From positions 9,922,501 to 9,986,500 of the forward strand of contig NC_065576.1 in assembly GCF_937616625.2 (NCBI RefSeq): a DNA stretch of 64,000 bases, given 5' to 3'. The stretch comes from Mercurialis annua (Eukaryota; Streptophyta; Magnoliopsida; Malpighiales; Euphorbiaceae). Every line of letters starts with the position of its first letter. Within the stretch, counting starts at the first letter, position 1. Below the pieces are notes generated by a model. The model saw only the letters and a list, made by a program, of their open reading frames with translations. It had not been told where the DNA came from and did no database searches. Positions 56,809 through 64,000 of this stretch are shown here, piece after piece. The position numbers and the translations under genes were made by a program.

Positions 56809-59472
56809 AGACAGAGACGGCTGAACCCTAACATGAAAGAGGTGGTTCACAAGGAGATTGTGAAGCTACTTGATGCGGGCATCATCTATCCTATTTCAGA
56901 TAGTTCATAGGTGAGCCCAATTCAGTGTGTGCCCAAGAAAGGCGGGATGACAGTTGTAGAGAATGAGAAAGGGGAACAGATTTCTACTCGCACGGTTACT
57001 GGGTGGCGAGTGTGCATTGACTACAGGAAGCTGAATGCCAAAACTAGGAAGGATCACTTCCCGCTTCCTTTTATTGATCAGATGCTAGAGCGGGTGGCAG
57101 GACATGCGTTTTACTGTTTTCTGGATGGTTACTCTGGTTACAATCAGATCATTATCTTCCCAGAGGACCAAGATAAGACTACCTTTACTTGTCCATATGG
57201 CACTTTCGCCTACCGCCGCATGCCGTTCGGTCTTTGCAATGCGCCTGCTACGTTTCAGAGGTGCATGACTTCGATCTTTAATGATATGATCGAAGACATC
57301 ATGGAAGTGTTCATGGACGACTTTTCAGTCTTCGGGGACTCTTTCGAGTGTTGTCTTCGTAATTTAGACCGGGTCCTGCAGAGATGCGAGGAGACGAATC
57401 TGGTGCTGAACTGGGAAAAATGCCACTTCATGGTTGAGGAGGGCATTGTTTTGGGACACAAGATATCCAGAGAGGGTATCGAGGTTGACAGGGCAAAGAC
57501 AGAGGTGATTGAGAAGCTTCCACCTCCAATCACAATGAAGGGAGTCCGTGCCTTTCTCGGGCACGCAGGTTTTTATCGCAGGTTCATCAAGGATTTTTCT
57601 TCCATAGCGCGTCCTTTGACTACCTTACTTGTCAAGGACGCGCCCTTTTTGTTTACTGATGCCTGTTTAGCTTCTTTTCTCAGGTTAAAGGAAGCATTGG
57701 TCACTGCCCCAGTCATCTCTAGTCCGGATTGGGATCTGCCCTTTGAGATCATGTGCGATGCAAGCGATCAGGCGTTGGGAAGCATTCTGGGGTAGAGGAA
57801 GGACAAGAAGCTTCATGTCATCTATTATGCGAGTCGCACTTTAACAGGAGCTCAGCTGAACTACACTACCACGGAGAAGAAAATGCTAGCAGTAGTGTTT
57901 TCACTGGATAAATTTAGGCAGTATCTACTTGGCTCAAAGGTTATCATTTATACTGATCATGTTGCGCTGAGATACCTTTTTGCCAAGCAAGATGCAAAGC
58001 CTAGGTTGATTCGGTGGGTCTTACTCCTGCAAGAGTTTGATTTGGAGATCAGAGACAAGAAAGGGACAGAGAATGTGGTAGCAGACCACTTGTCGCGGTT
58101 AGAGGTTCCCGAGCCAGTGATAGAAGGCGAAGTCATCAATGAACGGTTTCCTGATGAGGCACTTATGCTCATTAAGGAGACAATGAATCCATGGTATGCA
58201 GACTTTGCCAACTATCTATCAGCTGAGATTATGCCTCCTGACATGAGCAGTCACCAGCGCAAGAAGTTCCTCTCTGATGTTAAGCGCTATATGTGGGATG
58301 AGCCATATCTATTTCGAGTTTGTGCAGATGAGATGATCCGGAGATGTGTTGCAGAGGAAGAAATGTTGGCCATTATGACTCAGTGCCATTCTTCAGATTA
58401 TGGGGGTCACTATGCTTTGGGTAGGACAGCAGCACGAGTCCTAGAGAGTGGTTTCTACTGGCCTACACTGCACAGGGATGTGAGAGATTTTGTGCAGCAC
58501 TGTGACAGATGCCAGCGAACGGGCAATATATCAAGGCGTGATGAGATGCCTCTTTCTTCTATTCAGGAGGTTGAGATTTTTGATATCTGGGGTATAGACT
58601 TCATGGGACCATTCCCTGTGTCATGTGGGAATTTATACATCTTGGTGTGCGTCGACTATGTGTCGAAATGGGTGGAAGCAGCTGCTTTGCCCACTAATGA
58701 TGGAAAAGTGGTCCTGAAGTTCCTGGAGAAGTTGATCAATAGATTTGGTGTGCCACGGGCGATCATCAGTGATGGAGGGTCACACTTTTGTAATCAGCAA
58801 TTTTCCGCCCTGATGAGGAAATACCATGTTTATCACAAAGTGGCGACTCCATATCACCCTCAGACTAGTGGACAGGTTGAAGTGTCCAATAGAGAGTTGA
58901 AGCGCATTCTTGAAAAGACAGTGAATAGCTCGCGCAAAGACTGGTCTCAGAAATTGGATGATGCGTTGTGGGCATATCGGACAGCATTTAAAACGCCAAC
59001 TGGTATGTCACCTTACAGACTGGTCTATGGGAAAGCTTGCCACTTACCTTTGGAGTTAGAGCATCGCGCATATTGGGCCATCAAAGAGTTAAATTTTGAC
59101 CCTCGACTCTCGAAGCAGAAGCGCCTCTTGCAACTGAATGAACTTGATGAGTTTCGCTTGTCGGCATATGAGAATGCCAAGTTATACAAGGAAAAGACCA
59201 AGAAATGGCACGATGCTCATATCGTGCCTAAGCAGTTTACAGAAGGCAGTCATGTGCTACTGTACAACTCTCGCTTGCGTCTATTCCCTGGCAAGCTTAA
59301 GTCGAGATGGAGCGGACCTTTCAAGGTGCGACATGTAGCTGAGCATGGCGCAATTGAGCTCGAAAATGCAAGTGGAGAAACTTTCAAAGTCAATGGACAG
59401 CGGTGCAAGCCGTACTTAGGTCCGTTGACGGATGAAGGAAGAGAGTGCTACACTCTCGATGCTCCAAACTGA
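56809..59472 (+). pseudogene. Athila pol (RT, RNase H, integrase), interrupted by nonsense codons
   Basis: The same frame as gag continues with TAG codons at 56806-56808, 56908-56910 and 57793-57795 and no frameshift. Between and after them the domains are well preserved. RT shows WRVCIDYRKLNAKTRKDHFP, MPFGLCNAPATFQRCM and FMDDFSVF. RNase H shows [19 protein letters not shown] and [12 protein letters not shown]. Integrase shows an HHCC zinc region ([21 protein letters not shown]) and the core motifs [20 protein letters not shown] and [14 protein letters not shown]. The final stop is at 59470-59472. Each nonsense codon is explained by a single transition. This copy should not make pol without readthrough. 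Confidence 0.9.
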
Positions 59473-59661
59473 GTCAGGTACTATACGGTCAACGCTAGCG
59501 ACCTAAAACAAGCGTTATTTGGATGACAGTCCGAATAATTTATGTTTTACTGCATTTTAGATTCATTTGGTGCATTAGTTAGAATTAATTTCTTAGTTTT
59601 AATTGTGTTTACTTTAAGTAGTCTATTTTCTGTTTTCGTGTTTAATTTTTTTTTTTTTTGT

Positions 59662-59663
59662 AG
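59662..59663 (+). promoter_or_regulatory. Candidate splice acceptor for the env-position ORF
   Basis: An uninterrupted T-run of about 14 bases ends in TGTAG at 59659-59663, 190 bp after the pol stop. This is a strong plant acceptor context and would allow a subgenomic spliced mRNA for the downstream ORF, as proposed for env-like genes of Athila elements. The donor, presumably near gag, was not identified. Confidence 0.45.
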
Positions 59664-59743
59664 TTCAGATTGATCCGGGTATTGGTGTTAGTGATATGCA
59701 GGTACATGTGTGAATAAATGGCCTGTCCGGGAAAATTGCAGGA

Positions 59744-59850
59744 GCACGACGTGCAGAAAGTTAGAGCACGACGTGCCCCTGCACGACGTGCGGAAACATA
59801 GCGCACGACGTGCGGCTGCACGACGTGCAGGAAGACAGCGCACGTCGTGC
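59744..59850. repeat. Internal GCACGWCGTGC array with 22/15 alternation
   Basis: The same 11-bp palindrome as in the LTR occurs six times, starting at 59744, 59766, 59781, 59803, 59818 and 59840. The steps are exactly 22, 15, 22, 15 and 22. Five copies have A and the last has T in the centre. It lies between pol and the env-position ORF. Confidence 0.93.
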
Positions 59851-60111
59851 ACCGACTGACAGCAAACCTCCACAAATTCGAATTCAGCCTCTTTTCACCA
59901 TAATCTTCAAAATTTAAAACAAACCCTTCTCTCCCCATTAGAATCCGAAAATTCCCTACCCAAAACCCTAACCTAATTCCCTCTTTTCTACATCAAATTC
60001 ATCCTAAATTCAACATTCTCCACACCTAACCCATCTCTTAAACAAATTCCTTCATCCAAATCCGAATTCCCCTCCACATTCTTGAAGGATTTCATTCTCA
60101 ATTTCAACATA

Positions 60112-61464
60112 ATGACATTTAGGTCTAAAAATCCTAATTTTGGGGAAGAAGACACTGATCCGGAGGATTCTAGCATAGTGCGGACTCAGAGTTCTCCTGA
60201 ACCACCAGTGGCACAACTCCGCAGGGGACGCTCACGGACAGCAGCTGCGGAACAGATTCCTCTGCCAGTCACAGCGCCTTCAAGTAGCAGACAGCGGCCA
60301 AGTATGGCTGCGAGGTATGATTGTCCCTTTCCTATTTATTCTGTCGAGGAAGGTGAGCGGTATGCTGTGATTAGTAAGAGGAGAATGCTAGGCTGTAAGA
60401 TTGTGGATGTAGAAACTCTTGCCAAACTGAATATGCAGGAAGCTTTTGACAGCCACTTGAAGAGATGGGGTCTATTTGGGCTGAGTGAGGCATCCCATCA
60501 CACTTACACAGAGCTGACTAGGGAGTTTTTCACAACGTTGAAGCGAAAGGGTGGTGTGGAATCCGAGTATAGTTTTCGTCTGCGAGGGGTACGGCACACT
60601 TTTGATATGAGGTGGTTGAGAACCACGTTTGGGATGCGTAGTGGTGGTATGCGTCTTACTCCTCCAGAGTACCAGAGGGATCAGATGTGGAGAGAATTGT
60701 CTGGCGAGCCTGCGTTTCAGAAGGATTCCAAGGCAAACTTGATCAAGGATGTGTCTGTACTGCTAGCATTCAAGTGGTACAAGTACAATATTTGTGGAAT
60801 CGAGGAGGCCAACAAAATTGGCCATAATGATTTGATTGTGATCTATGCTCTGTTATATCCCGACAATGATACTTTACGGATCAACATGGCATATCGCATT
60901 TTAGAGATGCTCCTGAAGATGCAGCAGCAGAAAGCTGCGAGTCCACTGGGTATGGGGTTGCTTGTGAGTGCTATGGCCGAGTGTTTCCAGGCTTATTCTA
61001 CAGAGGAGGAATGGGAAGCACTACATCAGGCAAAGCTGAAACATATTGATATGGACTACCTGAAGAAGTGCAATGTGGTGGATAACAACAATGTGATTAT
61101 CCCTTTCTATCAGTGGACTGGATGGGTGAAGAAGTATGGTGCAGTTGAGCAGCCAGAAGCTGCAGATGATCAGGATGAGGACGCAGAAGGGCTGCAGACA
61201 GTGCAGGTTCAGGAGAGTGCACAGGGTACTGAGGCTACTGAGGGTCCTCCAGGTTTTGAGGAGCTGTTACAGCCATCTTCTGAGACTGCTTGGAGACAGC
61301 AGATGGAGACCAGGCAGAGGCGCATGGAGGACAGACAGAGGCGGATGCTTCGAGAGCAGCGAGACCATCATCGCATGCAGAGGGCCCACATGCGGGCCAC
61401 TCACCCGAGTGGCGACTACCCTTCTCCTGTCTACTCACCATCACCAGAGCCGGAGGACTGCTAG
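60112..61464 (+). CDS. Athila ORF in the env position (ATHILA ORF1/plant transposon protein-like)
   Basis: An intact frame of 450 residues from the ATG at 60112; the frame is open upstream to 60082 without an earlier ATG. The N-terminus is polar. A conserved-looking core at about residues 85-340 includes HLKRWGLFGLSEASHHTYTE, SFRLRGVRHTFDMRWL and NICGIEEANKIGHND. It resembles the helical proteins annotated as Athila ORF-1 or 'putative plant transposon protein'. The C-terminus is acidic and then Arg/Gln-rich (RQRRMEDRQRRML). No transmembrane segment or signal peptide is evident, so an envelope role is not supported. Function is unknown. Confidence 0.7.
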   Translation: MTFRSKNPNFGEEDTDPEDSSIVRTQSSPEPPVAQLRRGRSRTAAAEQIPLPVTAPSSSRQRPSMAARYDCPFPIYSVEEGERYAVISKRRMLGCKIVDVETLAKLNMQEAFDSHLKRWGLFGLSEASHHTYTELTREFFTTLKRKGGVESEYSFRLRGVRHTFDMRWLRTTFGMRSGGMRLTPPEYQRDQMWRELSGEPAFQKDSKANLIKDVSVLLAFKWYKYNICGIEEANKIGHNDLIVIYALLYPDNDTLRINMAYRILEMLLKMQQQKAASPLGMGLLVSAMAECFQAYSTEEEWEALHQAKLKHIDMDYLKKCNVVDNNNVIIPFYQWTGWVKKYGAVEQPEAADDQDEDAEGLQTVQVQESAQGTEATEGPPGFEELLQPSSETAWRQQMETRQRRMEDRQRRMLREQRDHHRMQRAHMRATHPSGDYPSPVYSPSPEPEDC

Positions 61465-63269
61465 AGTGTTTTGTTTTCTTTTCCCTTTTATGTTATTTTT
61501 ATGTCCTGTTCTTTCTTATCGTACTTTCATGTTTTCTGTGTGTTTTGTTTAGTTTGAATGCATTGGGGACAATGCATCAGTCCGTGTGAGGGTCGGGAGA
61601 AAACTGTATTTTTCCCTGTTATCTTTATGTTTGTCTGTAGGATGTTTTAGGAGTTTGTTGATTTTATGTGGTGAACCCGTGGGGTGTATTTATGCTATGT
61701 CATGTTGGATATTTTGTTACTTGTACTTACCGCGTTGTTGTGTCATTTTGTCGCCCATATGCCATGATTTTTGCGATGTCAGAATTTCTGGGATTTTAGT
61801 GTTTTCGTTCCCCCTATTTAATGAGTTGGTTAATTTTTGCTTTTATGTTCGAACAACTTTGTAAGAATGACAGTTAAATAACATTTACCTAGTTAGCCAA
61901 CATGAATTAATAGGACGGAGGTGAAAATTTGCACTTCGGAGAACATGTTCTTTCTTCTGAATATTGTGAATTTTGGCATGACAATCTTGACAGGAGTACT
62001 TGCGTAAATTTTGAAATTTTGAGCAATTAAACATGTTTGTATTTTAAATCACCTTGTGTTTACCTAGTTTTGTGAGATTTTTGAGCCTTATCGAGCATAC
62101 TTTTTATGTCTCATTTTATTGTGGTGTGAGTCGATACATGTTAATTTTCTAGAACTTGCCTTGCGTCCACAGTAAAATTGCATTGTAGGTTGAATAATTT
62201 GAAAATGATAAATGGCAATTAGGATGACCCATTCTTTAGACCACTTTAAATAGCCTACCCATTGTCCCTTAGTTTAACCAATTTGAGCCTTAGCCATATT
62301 TTTGTTGTTTTACACACATTTTACACACTTTACCTTTTCTTATCTCCCTCTTTTCTACCTTATTTTGACTTGACAGACTGATGGATATGCAGGAAACTAG
62401 TGTGAGGATGTATAACATTCTCAGCTCATGATATTAGATTGATTATCTCTTGTTTGATATGATTAGTGTTGCCTTTTGAAGTTCAGAAAAAAGAGCGGAA
62501 AATAAAAGAGAGCTTGAAAAAGAAAGCAAAGAAGAAAAAAAAGAACAAAAGAAGAAAACTCGGAAAGTTGAGCTTAAAAGATAAAATGCTGAAAATTTGA
62601 ATTCAAGGCAATAAAAAGAGAAGAAAACGAGAGTAAATTAGTTGAAGAGCTGAATGTGATTAGTTGTTTAGTTCCAGTTGATGTTTGTCGGTTTGTCAAG
62701 TCATTTTTCATCATGTTATTTACCTTTTTCCGTACCCTAACGTAGACCCCATTACAACCCTTTAAAAGTCCATTTTGATCCTTTTTGTTTGACTTAATTT
62801 AGTAGTGGAATTGTGAACTATAGGCAAGCTTATGGCAAGATTACATGTATTGATGGGGGAGCTTAATTGTTTACACCTATTACACTTGTGTGCGAGAGAC
62901 TACCGTGTGAGGAGTTACTTGGTGATTTCATTATGCAGACTTGTATTTTTGCTCATTTGCTCGGATTTCGTTTGTGTTTTTGAATTGATTGGATTGCCCT
63001 TTGTGATCAATGTAATTTTGAAGTCATGTTTTAATAAGTGTATCTGTGTAGTCTCGGTGTTATTAATTCATGATTTGGCACTAGGCATTGTTATTTGATG
63101 TTATTCTTGCAGTGTTGTTTGGTTTAAAGGTTTAGTGTTGATCAGTTCATTATTTAGGGGGTTGTGAAAGTGCTTTAATTTTGGGATTTCTGACAAAGTG
63201 TGATGATTGGTAATGTGGCATTGTTCTTAAATTGCTTGAGGACAAGCAAAAGGTAAGTGTGAGGATGTT
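61465..63269 (+). other. Athila 3' non-coding region with hairpins, purine tracts and polypurine tract
   Basis: A perfect hairpin ATGCATTG-GGGA-CAATGCAT (61558-61577) is followed 6 nt later by GTGTGAGG (61584-61591). A second hairpin TTGCTTG-AGGA-CAAGCAA (63232-63249) is followed 7 nt later by GTGTGAGG (63257-63264), which abuts the 3' LTR and is the likely polypurine tract. GTGTGAGGATGT also occurs at about 62400-62411. An A/G-rich tract lies near 62487-62640. T-rich sense-strand ORFs here look hydrophobic only because of base composition. Confidence 0.6.
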
Positions 63270-64000
63270 TGATAGGAGTAGAAATACTCCTATTTTCTAG
63301 GTACTGTCAGGTCTTTTTATTGTGTATTTGACGTCGAAATCATGTTAGTTGTGGTTCTTATTGTTATGTCCAAGCATTTCAGGTATACGCACGTAAATGG
63401 ATGGTTTTGGAGCTTATTAGAGCGATTTTTGACTTATGAGAGAGCCGGGAAGCGTTTGGAACAAGAAACGAGATCATTTTGGCACAAAGTAAGTAGTGCA
63501 CGTCGTGCACGTAGAGAGCACGTTGAGAGCACGTTGGATTCCAGTGTCCAGAACTGTTGAGATGGGAGAGCACGTCATTGAGCACGACGTGCTTAAAGAA
63601 AATTGGGACCGCACGACGTGCGGTCTAGCTATGCACGTCGTGCGGCTGGAATTTATAGAGGGCATGACGTGCCCTTGACTCCTGCACGTCGTGCGCCGCC
63701 CGTTTAAGGAATGCTGAAAAGTTGATTTTAGCCTCTGTCAGTGGATTTCGACGAATAAAAGACTTGGGTATTATGGGAATTTGACATAACTCGAAGATTA
63801 CAAGAAGACTTAGTATAAATACCTTTCTTAAACGTTGTATTAGGGGTCGCGACTTTGTTTTTGAGATTAGACTATAGTTTATTACAATCTTAGTTTCGTT
63901 CTTCATTATTATAGCTGAATTTTCATTGTTCATTATTAGTTTACTTCAACCAAGGTACGATTGATATTAATTTCATAATTCAGTATTTATTTAATCGCAG
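63270..64000 (+). repeat. 3' LTR of the Athila element (5' half)
   Basis: It matches 52413-53143 with about 14 mismatches in 731 bases by eye, including changes inside the palindrome array (for example GGGCATGACGTGC here versus GGGCACGACGTGC in the 5' LTR). The rest lies beyond the window. Confidence 0.93.

Larger units (their letters stand above)
52413..64000 (+). mobile_element. Athila-lineage Ty3/gypsy retrotransposon, 3' LTR cut by the window
   Basis: A 1456-bp 5' LTR (52413-53868) is followed by an Asp-tRNA-type primer-binding site, gag-protease, a pol frame with nonsense codons, a palindrome array, an ORF in the env position, a long 3' region and a second LTR from 63270 that runs out of the window. 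The order is typical of Athila. The 731 shared LTR bases differ at about 14 positions by eye, so this copy is clearly older than the Tat insertion. Confidence 0.93.

Noticed and set aside
61586..63098. Hydrophobic ORFs (61586-61864 and 62832-63098) as envelope-like membrane proteins
   Set aside because: They are short, in T-rich sequence that yields Phe, Leu, Val and Cys by composition, and lack flanking context.

Overview
The window is nuclear DNA of a flowering plant, almost certainly a eudicot. It holds spliced genes with GT-AG introns, long AT-rich spacers, and Ty3/gypsy (Athila and Tat), MULE, CACTA, Helitron, SINE and TRIM elements. The species could not be identified from the sequence alone.

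Only two ordinary host genes are visible. At the left edge, on the minus strand, is exon 1 of an aspartic protease gene; the rest lies outside the window. At 11257-20532, also minus, is a complete seven-exon gene for CELLULOSE SYNTHASE INTERACTIVE 1 (CSI1/POM2). Its joined exons give 2150 residues with consistent phases throughout, matching the known length of the family. CSI1 links cellulose synthase complexes to cortical microtubules.

Everything else is mobile DNA and its debris. A MULE (1080-7512, 9-bp target duplication) sits about 80 bp upstream of the aspartic protease start codon. It carries an intact MURA-type transposase and a second intact six-exon gene with a plant mobile domain (PMD). 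From 7819 to 10830 there are a truncated LTR, an AT-rich repeat and a MITE. From 22395 to 34872 there is a dense field of small elements, mostly MULE-type with 9-10 bp duplications, several nested, plus a solo LTR, a SINE, a TRIM, a Helitron and a CACTA-type MITE. A very young Tat-lineage retrotransposon (35695-47514; LTRs differ at one base by eye) carries gag-protease and pol on the minus strand and, on the opposite strand, an intron-containing PMD gene with a nuclear-localisation-like stretch and a coiled coil. More MITEs and a SINE follow. An Athila element (52413 to beyond the window end) has an intact gag-protease frame, a pol frame broken by nonsense codons, and an extra ORF in the env position.

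Two themes deserve attention. First, several unrelated element families each carry a private array of short palindromes (MULE termini, two related LTRs, a MULE-like element, and the Athila LTR and internal region). The palindrome sequence differs between families, but the architecture recurs and the spacing is often regular: about 20-22 bp, or alternating 22/15 and 29/22. Second, two element classes, a DNA transposon and an LTR retrotransposon, independently carry an intact, intron-containing PMD gene. Host PMD proteins (MAIN, MAIL1) act in transposon silencing, so these genes are candidates for interfering with host control. That last point is inference.

All boundaries, exon junctions and mismatch counts were read by eye. 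No database search or folding calculation was run.
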